This document shows, one piece after another, positions 32,167-41,293 of a stretch of 64,000 nt of DNA; the first letter of the stretch is position 1; every line of letters starts with the position of its first letter. The position numbers were made by a program, and so were the translations under genes. The notes under the pieces are model-generated. The model was not told the origin of the DNA, searched no databases, and worked only from the letters and a program-made list of their open reading frames with translations. Origin of the DNA: Eubacterium sp. 14-2 (GTDB lineage: Bacteria; Bacillota; Clostridia; Lachnospirales; Lachnospiraceae); NCBI RefSeq assembly GCF_000403845.2, contig NZ_KE159569.1, positions 1,472-65,471 on the forward strand, given 5' to 3'.

Positions 32167-32664
32167 TCAGTTCTCGTCAAAGAACGAGCCGCCGCCAAAC
32201 GCTTCATAGCCTGTAAAGCCGTCCGGCATCTGTCCTCCTGCAGACTGCGCTGCAGGCTGTGCCGCTGCCGCTTTCCCGGTATTGGGAGCTGTGCCATTTG
32301 GCTGCTGGTTCGCATCCTGGTTCTCTTTAGGTTTGCCTCCGGCATACTCGATGTCGTCCAGGATAACGACCATTGCACTTTTGGATTCGCCTGTCTGCTG
32401 GTCTGTCCAATTATCTTCGTCCAGCCTGCCGCGGAAATTGATAAACGAGCCTTCTTTCAGCTGCATTTTGGCAATCCTCTTGCATACATCCCCGAATGCC
32501 TTAACCGAGAGGTTAATCCAACGGGTATTGTTTTCAGCACGGGAATCATAAACCTTCTTTCCAATACGGAACCTTACGGCATCTCCTTTCTCTGAAAATT
32601 TGAGCGCTGCTGCACCTTCATAGCCTCTGGATACAACGGCACTGGTTGCAATTACGTCTAACAT
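32167..32664 (-). CDS. ssb: single-stranded DNA-binding protein (165 aa)
   Basis: OB-fold SSB-like: NTRWINLSVKAFGDVCKRIA, GSFINFRGRLDEDNWTDQQT and SAMVVILDDIEYAGG, followed by a Gln/Ala/Gly-rich linker and an acidic, aromatic tip (GGSFFDEN) in place of the canonical DDDIPF. It protects and organises ssDNA during element transfer or recombination and recruits partners by its tip. It is first in the operon behind the promoter/attenuator at 32748-32871 and has its own terminator after it. It is divergent from chromosomal SSBs, as expected for an element copy. Confidence 0.82.
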   Translation of the reverse strand: MLDVIATSAVVSRGYEGAAALKFSEKGDAVRFRIGKKVYDSRAENNTRWINLSVKAFGDVCKRIAKMQLKEGSFINFRGRLDEDNWTDQQTGESKSAMVVILDDIEYAGGKPKENQDANQQPNGTAPNTGKAAAAQPAAQSAGGQMPDGFTGYEAFGGGSFFDEN

Positions 32665-32747
32665 AGTAATTCTCCTTTCCTGCAGGGATCGCCTGCCATA
32701 TCATTTATTTATTTCAACCCGCTTTTGGGGCAGAAACCTAAGAAAAC

Positions 32748-32871
32748 AAAAAAAGTGCCAACCAACACTCATGTGTTAATTGACACTGTGAAAACTCTGC
32801 TAACTTTGGATTCCTCTGGAAAACCTTGAAACTGATATATGCATTATAGCATAACCTGTTTCAATAGTCAA
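32748..32871 (-). promoter_or_regulatory. promoter and transcription attenuator, copy 2 (SSB operon)
   Basis: TTGACT (32866-32871), 17-bp spacer, extended TGCTATAAT (-10 at 32843-32848), then TGCATATATCAGT exactly as in copy 1. A small GG...CC hairpin follows, then CACAGTGTCA and a terminator: GTGTCAATTAACAC-ATGA-GTGTTGGTTGGCAC (32786-32755), 14 pairs with G-U, followed by seven T. The SSB start is ~85 bp further on. The arms differ from copy 1, but pairing and T-run are preserved. Confidence 0.85.
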
Positions 32872-32897
32872 TCCGCCTGAAAACTCATTCAAAATTA

Positions 32898-33074
32898 TTA
32901 TTTCAAATCCGGTGCATCAATTGTTTTGGCTATCTCAGTTTTCGCAAAATCCAAAGCAATCATGGCACGTATCGGATCAAAACGGAATGTCCCGTCTTCT
33001 TTTTCATTTTCTTCTATCAATGTCCTGATTTCATCCACCAGAGAATATATTTTCTCCCGTTCCGATATTTCCAT
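32898..33074 (-). CDS. small acidic hypothetical protein (58 aa)
   Basis: Short gene starting 3 bp after the upstream stop, with GAGGTG as ribosome site. It encodes EISEREKIYSLVDEIRTLIE, then RFDPIRAMIALDFAKTEIAK, ending TIDAPDLK. Predicted helical and acidic. No family recognised. Tight spacing and a good start support it as real. It ends just before the SSB promoter. Confidence 0.65.
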   Translation of the reverse strand: MEISEREKIYSLVDEIRTLIEENEKEDGTFRFDPIRAMIALDFAKTEIAKTIDAPDLK

Positions 33075-33077
33075 AAA

Positions 33078-33533
33078 CTACACCTCTTTCTTAATCTCCA
33101 GCGCATAATAACTGCAAATCAGATATCCTTTATCCTGTTCATACACTGGTGTTTTTTCTGATAAATATATAATTACAGTATCGCCTCTGATTAAATTCCT
33201 TATTCTGTGGCGAACAGGCATTTTTAATGTGTATGGCTCCATATCAATATAAAGGTTCTTTATCCGTTTTCGTATTCCTGTCGTTTCAATCTGCCTGCAT
33301 ATGCCCTGGATACGGATGAAATTGCCCTTGATGCCATTATAAAACAGCAGGCCTCCATTTACAATCATCCCACCGCCAAACAGCAGGCATGGAAGCGAAA
33401 AGCAGATATCACCCAGGCAAATCTGCAATACAAGAAACAAAAGCAGAAATCCTGCGCCGACAGCAAGCCGAAGCACAACCTGACGCTGCATGGCTTCCGG
33501 AATACGTCTAAATTCATTTTTCAATCCCACCAC
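33078..33533 (-). CDS. two-span membrane protein (151 aa)
   Basis: Two membrane helices (residues ~23-42 LAVGAGFLLLFLVLQICLGD and ~48-67) flanked by a basic N terminus (LKNEFRRIPEAMQRQ), then a soluble domain (GNFIRIQGICRQIE, KNLYIDMEPYTLKMP, DTVIIYLSEKTPVYE). No named family recognised. Its start touches the neighbouring gene's end, so it is co-transcribed with its neighbours. It is likely element-specific. Confidence 0.7.
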   Translation of the reverse strand: MVGLKNEFRRIPEAMQRQVVLRLAVGAGFLLLFLVLQICLGDICFSLPCLLFGGGMIVNGGLLFYNGIKGNFIRIQGICRQIETTGIRKRIKNLYIDMEPYTLKMPVRHRIRNLIRGDTVIIYLSEKTPVYEQDKGYLICSYYALEIKKEV

Positions 33534-33534
33534 C

Positions 33535-34092
33535 TCACAATATCAATAGTTTCTTTTTCTTTAATAAGGAAAGAATGCTTTGCACAACACGGTCACGGCA
33601 CCCTGCCGTTGCCATTTGATTTTCCAGAATGTTGTCCGTTATGGTATCAACCGTATAAATCGCTTCTACCAATGCCTGCCGGTTATCCGGATAAAAAAAC
33701 TTTGGCCCTGCTTCCACCTTATTTTCAATCAAGTAAACCAGCTCTGCCGTAGACAACCTGATCCCGGCGTTTACCAGCCAGGACAGCACGGTTTTTTCTT
33801 CCATCGATAAGCCCATCTTTCTTTTTGCCGCTTTTGCAGGGCAGCAAATACATCTTGTAAGGATTTGATATCTTGCGTCATTGCTTTCTTCTGGTTCCAT
33901 TTCTGCCAGACCCATACGAACTAGATGATGCAATGTACGCTCCTCTTCAACTGTCTGGGAAAATGAAAAGCGTCCCTTCAGCCATAAATCAGCTTCTCTG
34001 CCGGAAAGATACATACTCCGGCCGCCCCTTATCACCTGAACTAATTCTGTTGTAGAGCCTTTCCCCACAATTCCTTTGGATATATAGATCAT
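33535..34092 (-). CDS. hypothetical winged-helix-like protein (185 aa)
   Basis: No exact family recognised. The pattern SYLSGREADLWLKGRFSFSQ (approximate), EERTLHHLVRMGLAEM resembles a winged-helix fold with a C-terminal hairpin. A Cys-containing loop follows (TRCICCPAK), then LSTAELVYLIENKVEAGP. I chose ATG 34092 (GAGG eight bases upstream) rather than the GTG/ATG at 34101/34098. It is followed at once by the membrane gene, in a small operon that includes the zinc-ribbon gene upstream. Confidence 0.65.
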   Translation of the reverse strand: MIYISKGIVGKGSTTELVQVIRGGRSMYLSGREADLWLKGRFSFSQTVEEERTLHHLVRMGLAEMEPEESNDARYQILTRCICCPAKAAKRKMGLSMEEKTVLSWLVNAGIRLSTAELVYLIENKVEAGPKFFYPDNRQALVEAIYTVDTITDNILENQMATAGCRDRVVQSILSLLKKKKLLIL

Positions 34093-34221
34093 CTTCATCA
34101 CCTCATGTTCTTTTATTTAGATTACACGATGTGGCAAAGATATTTACAACAAAAGATCACAGCAGATACATAAGGGCAATGCAGATTCCTATAACAACTA
34201 CAAGCCCGCCTACCAGCGCCG

Positions 34222-34524
34222 CTATTTTTTGACAATTGACCGGTCAATCCCTTCCCTCTGTCTGCCTTCGTCTACTGGAAGGATATCATCATAATATCCA
34301 TCATAATCATCCGCTGCCTGTGTTTCATCAGAAGAAGTATCCAAAACAGGCTCTGAGTGCTTTCTGGCACGTTTCTTTGAACGCAGCTTCTTTTCCGGTT
34401 TATGTTTTTTTGCATCCGGCTGCTCACTATTCTTCTTTTCATCTGGAAGAGATTTTCCACATTCCGGACAAAATAATACTGTACCGTCCGGCAGGCCGGC
34501 ACCGCAATAAGGACAATATTTCAT
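34222..34524 (-). CDS. zinc-ribbon protein with out-of-frame C-terminal membrane segment
   Basis: N-terminal zinc ribbon (YCPYCGAGLPDG...FCPECGKSLP, four Cys), a basic Lys/Arg-rich middle and an acidic segment (YDGYYDDILPVDEG). The frame stops at 34222 after GTC AAA AAA TAG. In the -1 frame the sequence continues KIAALVGGLVVVIGICIAL, ending MYLL at 34157, a perfect membrane anchor as usual for zinc-ribbon proteins of this type. So either one A was lost from a run of six, or the A-run causes slippage and a fraction of product is anchored. Start ATG 34524 with GGAGCG. Confidence 0.7.
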   Translation of the reverse strand: MKYCPYCGAGLPDGTVLFCPECGKSLPDEKKNSEQPDAKKHKPEKKLRSKKRARKHSEPVLDTSSDETQAADDYDGYYDDILPVDEGRQREGIDRSIVKK

Positions 34525-34546
34525 AATTACATCACGCTCCTTTGAT

Positions 34547-34840
34547 TTATTGGAATAAAAAAACAAGCGGACTCTCCTGAATCCACTTGTAGACGATAGC
34601 AGTATAACAGATTTCTTTTCCTATGTCATCGGCAAAGCCCTGCCATACTTGTGCCTTTTTTCTGCCATACATTCCATAGTGGCAATCCCAGGTTATTTTA
34701 TATATTGTCACAAATTTATCTTGATGCCATTTGGGGCTGAGCCTTCTTTTCATCCGATAAAGCATATTCCCCATTGCCAGCTTCAAAAAATTTTCCAGAA
34801 CTATCCAAACTAGATATTTTATATCTAGTTTATCCAACAT
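34547..34840 (-). CDS. hypothetical basic protein (97 aa)
   Basis: Protein-like composition rich in Trp and basic residues (FVTIYKITWDCHYGMYGRKK, AQVWQGFADDIGKEICY), no family recognised. No clear ribosome site is visible before the ATG, and the start lies just beyond the palindromic operator at 34808-34832, which it overlaps. Kept because the frame is intact and the sequence looks coding, but it could be spurious. Confidence 0.4.
   Translation of the reverse strand: MLDKLDIKYLVWIVLENFLKLAMGNMLYRMKRRLSPKWHQDKFVTIYKITWDCHYGMYGRKKAQVWQGFADDIGKEICYTAIVYKWIQESPLVFLFQ
34808..34832. promoter_or_regulatory. 11-bp palindromic operator between divergent genes
   Basis: AAACTAGATAT-TTT-ATATCTAGTTT, a perfect inverted repeat with a 3-bp centre, ~90 bp upstream of the plus-strand XRE gene, itself flanked by TATCCAA repeats. 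Very probably the XRE binding site. Confidence 0.6.
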
Positions 34841-34917
34841 TATACCTGGTTTCTGTATAAAATCAATAGAACAGATGAAAAATATCGAAAGTAGATATAT
34901 TAAAGGGGCTAATTCAC

Positions 34918-35187
34918 ATGGGTAAGAGTATGTTTACAATAAAAGGAAATATTTGCTCAGAAAGAGTCCGATTGGGAAGGGCTCTTCAAAAGCCACCCAT
35001 CACCCAGGAAGATCTGGCAAAAAAGCTCCAATTCATGGTTATGGAAGACATGACTCCATTAATCATCTCCAGAATCGAAAAGAACCAGCGGCATGTTTGT
35101 GATGCAGAGCTGCGTATGATCGCCAAAGCATTGGAGGTCACCATGGAATGGCTGGTGGGGGACAGTGATGAGATTAAGCTGAGATAA
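34918..35187 (+). CDS. XRE-family regulator (89 aa)
   Basis: Helix-turn-helix with an unusual insertion: ERVRLGRALQKPPITQEDLA, KKLQFMVMEDMTPLIISRIE, then RHVCDAELRMIAKALEVTME and WLVG. It is the first plus-strand gene after the minus-strand element block. The palindrome 34808-34832 lies upstream and TGTATAAAAT near 34855 can serve as -10. AAGGGG before the ATG. It is likely a regulator at the element's right side. Confidence 0.8.
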   Translation: MGKSMFTIKGNICSERVRLGRALQKPPITQEDLAKKLQFMVMEDMTPLIISRIEKNQRHVCDAELRMIAKALEVTMEWLVGDSDEIKLR

Positions 35188-35228
35188 CCATATAAACACC
35201 TACTGAATAAAAACGAAAGAATAGTTTA

Positions 35229-35880
35229 ATGAAAGATTTAGTATTAAAGCTTCAAGATATTTTTAAAAAAGCCCCCTTAGGCATTATGACAGTTTTAGCT
35301 ATGGATATATTGGAGATTGTTCTGCTATCACTGAATCCTTTTGTTATTGGAATATGTATTGATAATTTTTTGGATCACAGGTACTTCTGGTTTTATATAC
35401 TAATAGTTTTACAACTTCTACTCATTGCTGTTCGTGCAATAAATAAAATTATTGATACCAGAGTATATGAACACATTATTGAAGACGAAAACAATAATTA
35501 TTATAAAGAAAAAATACCACAAAATGATTGCTAGTAACAATATTAAGTTTCAGAATCATGATGAAACAAGAGAAGATATTATTTCAAGTAGGAATGAACA
35601 ACGATTTAAAAGCTTTACTAATACAATTCTAAATTTGAGAGTATTAAACTCTAACTTGGATGCAAAAGCTTATTTGTGGACGGATATATTACAATCAGCG
35701 TTATTAATTTTTGCTATTGCTCTTACAGTTTATTTGGGCAACTACACAAGCGGTCAGCTGTTCTCTATTATCACTTATATTATGATATTAAACGAACGTG
35801 TCTGTGAAATAAATGAAATCAGAGTTAAAATATATGATTTAATTGATAGCGTAGCCCGATTAGAAAGGAAAGAAGAATGA
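35229..35880 (+). pseudogene. six-TM ABC-transporter membrane-domain protein, frameshifted
   Basis: N-terminal part (LKLQDIFKKAPLGIMTVLAM, IGICIDNFLDHRYFWFYIL) reads to a TAG near 35533. The rest (YHKMIASNNIKFQNHDETRE, NLRVLNSNLDAKAYLWTDIL, GQLFSIITYIMILNERV) continues in another frame to 35880. Together they give one ~215-residue ABC membrane domain (PF13748-like) without an ATPase domain. The break is a run of six A near 35507 where five would keep the frame. An ATGA overlap joins it to the DUF2971 gene. Confidence 0.75.
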
Positions 35881-36917
35881 GTTATCGAGATGAATTTGAA
35901 AAAATAATTGAACAAATTATGATAAGTCCCAAAGCTCCTAAAGAAGAAGTTGACCGCCAATTTCTTCCACTGATACAATTCATAAGAAATAATGTTCCCG
36001 AACAACTTTATAAATTTAGAGCGTGTACAGAATACAGCATAGAAGCATTTGAAAAAGATGAACTTTGGCTTTCTAAAGCTGCTTTATTTAATGATCTTCA
36101 CGATAGCCTTTTCTTTTTTGATAAAGATACCATACTTGATTCAATAGAAAAAATGTTTTCCTCTGGTTCCCTCCCTTCTGTAATAGAAACAATTAAACAA
36201 ATACAATTTCCTAACGCTGATTTACAGAAATTAGCAACAGAAATGCTCTCTTCACTGAATACCGAGCAACTTACGGATATTGTTTGGCAATCAGTACCTG
36301 GTTTTAGCCAATGGTTGGAACAATGTTTTTCTTTTGCAAAAGATGGAATACGAGAACACACGAAAATGGTATGCTTATCAGAGAGCATTAAATCTCCGTT
36401 AATGTGGGCGCACTATGCAAATAATCATAAAGGATTTGCTATAGGGTATGATTTTAGAAATAATGAAATAACACAATGCTCTAACTGCCCAAATCGTTCG
36501 TGTGCTGATATAAAACTAGGAGCGATTTATCCTGTGATATATTCAAACAAGCGTTACGATGCAACAAGATATGGGCAGTGGATTGTGCAGCAACAGCTAA
36601 ACCGCATGATAGGAATTCCTGTTGAAGAATTTTATGATGATGGCTTTTTGTTTACAAAAGCCGCTTTACATAAATCAAATGACTGGTCTTATGAAAATGA
36701 ATGGAGAATAACATGCTCTACTCCTAATGTAACTGTAGAGCAAAAAGACCGTTATCCAATTAAGAAAAAACCTATTGCCATTTACTTTGGTAGCCAAATT
36801 CCTGATTTTTATCGAAAAATGCTAATGCACATCGCAGATGAAAAAGGGATACCACGGTATCAGATGTATGTTAAAAATTATTCTTCTAAGTATGAGTTAG
36901 ATTGTATGCCGATTTAG
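35877..36917 (+). CDS. DUF2971 family protein (346 aa)
   Basis: Carries the DUF2971 signatures: LYKFRACTEYSIEAFEKDEL, WLSKAALFNDLHDS, then PLMWAHYANNHKGFAIGYDF and SYENEWRITCS near the C terminus. The family is widespread, enriched in defence islands and mobile elements, and its activity is not established. The start overlaps the ABC-domain pseudogene (ATGA). Composition is AT-rich, unlike the minus-strand element genes, which suggests a separate origin. Confidence 0.8.
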   Translation: MSYRDEFEKIIEQIMISPKAPKEEVDRQFLPLIQFIRNNVPEQLYKFRACTEYSIEAFEKDELWLSKAALFNDLHDSLFFFDKDTILDSIEKMFSSGSLPSVIETIKQIQFPNADLQKLATEMLSSLNTEQLTDIVWQSVPGFSQWLEQCFSFAKDGIREHTKMVCLSESIKSPLMWAHYANNHKGFAIGYDFRNNEITQCSNCPNRSCADIKLGAIYPVIYSNKRYDATRYGQWIVQQQLNRMIGIPVEEFYDDGFLFTKAALHKSNDWSYENEWRITCSTPNVTVEQKDRYPIKKKPIAIYFGSQIPDFYRKMLMHIADEKGIPRYQMYVKNYSSKYELDCMPI

Positions 36918-37063
36918 TTATAAAGAGGGAGAATTCTGCTTATTAGGAGAAGAACTATTCTCCCTCTCTTATCCCAAAATAGAGCCAGATCAAAAAAACT
37001 TATAATATCTAGCTTCTAAATAAATCACAACATACGAAAATCAGCCTTGGAGCAAAGCTAAAA

Positions 37064-38372
37064 GGGTAGTGTAAATAAGTTTGTGTTTTTGGAAATAAAT
37101 GGCTCCTTTTTGGTAAGAATTAGGATATGAAAATTTTTATCGAAAAGGAGTATTTTTATGCCAGCAGCAAAAGAGCAGATTCGACAGATTATTTCAGAAA
37201 ACAACTTAAACAGCGTTGCTGATGTTTATACCCTGCTCCGGGATAGTTTTAAAGACATCCTGCAGGAACTCATGGAAGCGGAACTGGATGCTTCCCTGGG
37301 TTATGAGAAAAACCATAAAGGAAATTTACAGACAGATAATAAACGGAATGGATATTCCGCCAAAAACCTCAAGAGCCAGTATGGGGAATTCCAGATTGAT
37401 GTGCCCAGGGACCGCAATGGGGAGTTCGAGCCAAAGCTGATCCCCAAATACCAGCGGGATATCTCTGGCCTGGAAGAAAAGGTGATCTCCCTGTATGCAC
37501 GCGGAATGAGTACCCGCGATATCCACGACCAGCTGAGTGACCTGTATGGGGTTGAAATGTCAGCAGAAATGGTCAGCAAGATTACAGATAAAATCCTCCC
37601 GCAGGTGAAAGAATGGCAGTCCCGTCCCTTAAATCCGGTTTATCCTTTTGTTTTTATGGACTGTATCCATTACAAAGTCCGGGAGGATGGGAGGATTTTA
37701 AGCCGTGCAGCTTATATAGTGATGGGAGTTACCGTTGATGGGTACAAAGAAATCTTAAGCATTACAGTTGGGGCGAATGAAAGCAGCAAGTTCTGGCTTG
37801 GGATGCTCAATGATCTGAAAAACCGCGGGGTAAAAGATGTGCTTTTCTTCTGTGTAGACGGGCTTGCCGGCTTTAAAGAGGCCATACAGGCAGTATTCCC
37901 AAAGGCAGAAATACAAAGATGTGTGATCCATATGCTGCGCAATTCTTTTAAATATGTGAATTATAAAGATTTAAAAAAGTTCTCTTCCGACTTTAAGGCG
38001 GTTTATAATGCCCCAAACGAAGCCGCAGCCCTGTCAGAACTGGAAAGCGTAAAGGAAACATGGGGAAAGAAATATCCCTATGCCATCAGCAGCTGGGAGA
38101 ACAACTGGGAAGACGTCAGTTCATTCTTCCAGTTTTCGGATGATATACGCAGGATCATGTACACTACAAATATCATAGAAGGGCTGAACCGTCAGTACCG
38201 GAAAGTCACAAAAACAAAAAGTGTGTTTCCAAGTGACACATCCCTGGAAAAAATGCTGTATCTGGCAAGTCAAAACATAACAAAGAAATGGACGCAGAGA
38301 TACCGGAACTGGGATCAGGTTCTCAACCAGTTGATTCTTCTTTACGGGGAGCGTCTGGAAGATTATCTGTAA
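37064..38372 (+). mobile_element. IS256-family insertion sequence, right end not found
   Basis: GGGTAGTGTAAATAAGTTTG at 37064-37083 is the left terminal sequence typical of IS256-family members, 94 bp before the transposase gene. The matching inverted end was not seen in the ~250 bp after the transposase, nor up to ~39 kb, so the right end is probably deleted or divergent. The downstream flank is a DUF1848 pseudogene. Confidence 0.7.
37158..38372 (+). CDS. IS256-family transposase (404 aa)
   Basis: Mutator-type DDE transposase of full length. The N-terminal DNA-binding region includes NKRNGYSAKNLKSQYGEFQI. Catalytic Asp168 is in YPFVFMDCIHYKVRED, Asp234 in VLFFCVDGLAGFKEA, and the Glu is in YTTNIIEGLNRQYRK. 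The C2H-like RCVIHMLRNSFKYVNYKDLK is also present. The frame is intact, so it may be active in trans even though the right end of the element is not visible. Confidence 0.95.
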   Translation: MPAAKEQIRQIISENNLNSVADVYTLLRDSFKDILQELMEAELDASLGYEKNHKGNLQTDNKRNGYSAKNLKSQYGEFQIDVPRDRNGEFEPKLIPKYQRDISGLEEKVISLYARGMSTRDIHDQLSDLYGVEMSAEMVSKITDKILPQVKEWQSRPLNPVYPFVFMDCIHYKVREDGRILSRAAYIVMGVTVDGYKEILSITVGANESSKFWLGMLNDLKNRGVKDVLFFCVDGLAGFKEAIQAVFPKAEIQRCVIHMLRNSFKYVNYKDLKKFSSDFKAVYNAPNEAAALSELESVKETWGKKYPYAISSWENNWEDVSSFFQFSDDIRRIMYTTNIIEGLNRQYRKVTKTKSVFPSDTSLEKMLYLASQNITKKWTQRYRNWDQVLNQLILLYGERLEDYL

Positions 38373-38649
38373 AAAAACGGGGTGGCATCAGCTCAAATGC
38401 CTTGCCATCCCACCTTTCTTATTCCATCGGTACCTGTAGTATTGCCTGAAATTGCTTCTTTTATTCCGGAGGCCGGGTGTACCCAAAGGGCAGGATCTGG
38501 GCAGAGCCCACGAAAAAGCAATATATACAGGGCCTTAAAAACCATGCAAAAAAACGAAATAAAATGTATAAACTTTCCAGATATGGTTATACTATAAATA
38601 CAAAGGATAAATCGACAGGAAATCGACGACAACAAAAACAAAAAAACTA
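38373..38649 (+). other. gap after transposase, no gene
   Basis: Contains a GGGTGGCA...TGCCATCCC inverted repeat (about 38391-38415) near the transposase stop, which may be a terminator or part of the IS end. No coding pattern is visible in the rest. Confidence 0.4.
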
Positions 38650-39393
38650 CAAATAAAGCTTACATATCTAATTCCTATCAGGAAATCCTATTTTTCATAG
38701 ACACAAGATTTTTTACAGCCTCAACCGCTACCGTCCAATACTACACGTACTGGCTTTTAAACAGATTCAGCGATGGGTATGTGATGACCTGCAACCCGTT
38801 TTTTCCGAACAAAGTAATTCATTATGAACTGAAACCAGATAAAGTAGACTGTATTGTGTTCTGCTCAAAACACTACAAACCTATTCTGTCCCAGCTGCAC
38901 AGATTATCAGAAATTCAACACCTATTTCCACTATACAATTACTGCCTAGGCAAGGATGTTGAACCTAGCGTCCCCTCGACTTGATGAGAGTATGGAAACG
39001 CTGACCCTACTTTCAAAACAGGCTGACAAACAGCGTATTGCTTTGAGATATGCCCCCTGTTCTTCTGACAGAATAATATACCATAGGACACTTTTGGGAA
39101 ACTTTTGACATATAGCAAAAACTCTCGCACCTATATTGACCGCTATATTTTCAGTTTTGTAAAGATACATAAAAAGCTGGAAGTCAATATGCCTGATCTG
39201 CTCCCAATGACCGAACAGAATAAAGGACAGCTTGCCGAGGGACTTGGAGCAACCACTGGAAAAAAAGGTATTCATATTCAGACCTGTGGAACAAACGTAG
39301 ATTAACTCGCTACGGTATCCATTCTTCTGGCCGCATGACACTAGATTTTCTAGGCGGCGACTGGAATCCTGTTCAAGAACTTAAAACACAATA
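38650..39393 (+). pseudogene. DUF1848 family protein, decayed
   Basis: Fragments in several frames together follow the DUF1848 family: YYTYWLLNRFSDGYVMTCNP, FFPNKVIHYELKPDKVDCIV, then KHYKPILSQLHRL and NYCLGKDVEPSVPST before a stop. After frameshifts come KLEVNMPDLLPMTEQNKGQL and AEGLGATTGKKGIHIQTCGT, and a C-terminal RYGIHSSGRMTLDFLGGDW. Many stops and shifts show it is dead. It lies between the IS256 copy and the defence-like operon. Confidence 0.7.
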
Positions 39394-39772
39394 GGTTACG
39401 GCAAGGCTGTCATTGTATGAACAACCAGAACATTGGCACTTATAATACATATATGTGCTGCTGTTAGGCTTAGTGAACTTTTTACCTCACCCAAATTTGA
39501 ATTCGACAAATTGCTCTTTTGCCACTAAAATTCCTTAATTTAACACAAAATCCAATTTAGAATAATTTCATTGGATACTCTGCTAGATTTAATAATTCCA
39601 TACAAATATGTTATGACATATTTACATAAAGGTACTACCAATAGACGGCTAGTCCAATTTCATATTAGCAAAAATAGCCTTTAAAGTTTGTCAGACCGTA
39701 ATAGCAACACCTATATAAATATTTTCCCTTAAAACATCACATATCACAAAAAATATCTTGTATCTTTACTTT
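39394..39772. other. AT-rich gap, no gene recognised
   Basis: About 380 bp, very AT-rich, with stops in all frames. It holds no clear hairpin with a T-run beyond the end of the four-gene operon and no repeat family. It probably contains the operon's 3' end and decayed DNA. Confidence 0.5.
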
Positions 39773-41275
39773 CTACTGAATATAATAATTTATTAAATTA
39801 TTCATTTGGGCTACTAAATCTTCTCTCGTTCCAGTATTTAATAAAACATGATCTATTTGATGATTATGCTCTAAAAAAGAATCATGTACTCTCTTTATCT
39901 CCTCCAATTTACTTTGTATATCTTCATTTAATTCCTTTTGATATATATCTCTACTTACTAACAACTCATGTGCCGTATCTTCATTGCATCCAATTTCATT
40001 AATTATATTTTTTATAATATCTAATCTACATTTTTCAATAATATGATTTTTAGTTTCTGTTTCATGTGTGGCGTGTAAATATAAAATAACTACATTATCT
40101 GGATAATATTTTTTTGCCACTTCTATTTGTGACATATTAGAAATAAAAATTTGTGCTATTCCATCTGAAATATTTTTATTTATTTCAGCTTTATTGACAG
40201 CGTATCTAACTCCTCCTGTTCCTCCTCCCTTTTTATGAAAGCTCCATTCCCATATATTTTTTTCTTCATCAATATATTTAGAAAAATCTCCTGTTTCACC
40301 AATCGCAATCATCCCATCTCTTCCATCAGTTCTTTCTCTTGGTGCTCTTTTTGCGTACTTATGAGTTATCCTTATATTTCCGTTCACTTCTCCTAAGTCA
40401 CCAACTATTTCCATTAATGTGGCTTTGCCTGAGGATGGAGCAGCGCAAACAACAAACACAGGAGGATGCTTAACTCTATGAGATATTTGGACATTTTTAA
40501 TAATATTTCTTACCTGACTATACATATATTCCAAATTATAGAAATTCAAAATGGCATAATCTATCAGTGAAATATTCTCTATGTATTGATTATAAAGCAT
40601 CCTTATGTTTGCTCCACGCGTTTTTATGGTTTCAAAATATGGCAAAATATTATTCCATTCCTCATTTAATAATGGCATAACTTCTTCTATTCTATCCATA
40701 TAACTAAGACGTGTTGCACTTCCTAAAACAGAACATAGCGACTGAATATTTTTTATAGCAAGTTTTTTACTTTCTGAATCAGTGTCAAATTTTATAGCCT
40801 CCCTACTCTTAAAGCGCTTTAATAATTCCCTTTCATCAATTGTAGAAGCAATATATATAACTTTTACCCGATTCTTTAATTGTTCGTTTTCCTTTAATAC
40901 TTTAATTACATGAAAATCACTAATAATTGCAACAACATTATTTTGATTTAATTTTTCTAAAATCTCCTCTATTTGAATACCATAAAAATTACTATTTTTA
41001 TAATAAACTACACCTTTACAACCCCCACATAATTCCTTCAATTTTGTGATTCTCTGCAAACGAATATCGGCTGCCTCACCTTCCAACACCCCTTTTATCT
41101 GGTGCGAATCCATTGCAACTACATCATCACCTTCACCGCGAACATCCCTAGTCGAATATTTAGGCACTCCAACCCAAAGGTTTTCGTCTACAATTTGACG
41201 CATCAATGCACTTTTACCAACTGCACTTGCTGCTACAAGAATATAGAAAAAATTAGTTTCTTTTGTTTCATACAT
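39773..41275 (-). CDS. protein with two guanylate-kinase-like domains (500 aa)
   Basis: Two P-loop domains in tandem. Domain 1 (~1-170) has YILVAASAVGKSALMRQIV and a GMP-site-like YSTRDVRGEGDD. Domain 2 (~275-495) has VFVVCAAPSSGKATLMEIVG and HKYAKRAPRERTDGRDG, the same R-x-x-R-x-x-E/D-G layout. The middle ~100 residues are helical. Real GMP kinases are ~200 aa and single-domain, so this is a specialised relative. The second Walker A ends GKAT rather than GKST, so that site may be altered. Last gene of the XRE operon, 18 bp after the NUDIX stop; AT-rich. Nucleotide sensing or phosphorylation is inferred, not shown. Confidence 0.75.
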   Translation of the reverse strand: MYETKETNFFYILVAASAVGKSALMRQIVDENLWVGVPKYSTRDVRGEGDDVVAMDSHQIKGVLEGEAADIRLQRITKLKELCGGCKGVVYYKNSNFYGIQIEEILEKLNQNNVVAIISDFHVIKVLKENEQLKNRVKVIYIASTIDERELLKRFKSREAIKFDTDSESKKLAIKNIQSLCSVLGSATRLSYMDRIEEVMPLLNEEWNNILPYFETIKTRGANIRMLYNQYIENISLIDYAILNFYNLEYMYSQVRNIIKNVQISHRVKHPPVFVVCAAPSSGKATLMEIVGDLGEVNGNIRITHKYAKRAPRERTDGRDGMIAIGETGDFSKYIDEEKNIWEWSFHKKGGGTGGVRYAVNKAEINKNISDGIAQIFISNMSQIEVAKKYYPDNVVILYLHATHETETKNHIIEKCRLDIIKNIINEIGCNEDTAHELLVSRDIYQKELNEDIQSKLEEIKRVHDSFLEHNHQIDHVLLNTGTREDLVAQMNNLINYYIQ

Positions 41276-41293
41276 CTGTTTTCTCCCAAATTT

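Noticed and set aside
38946-39341. 131-residue open frame on the minus strand
   Set aside because: The plus strand here clearly encodes DUF1848 remnants; the minus frame has no start signal or family pattern.
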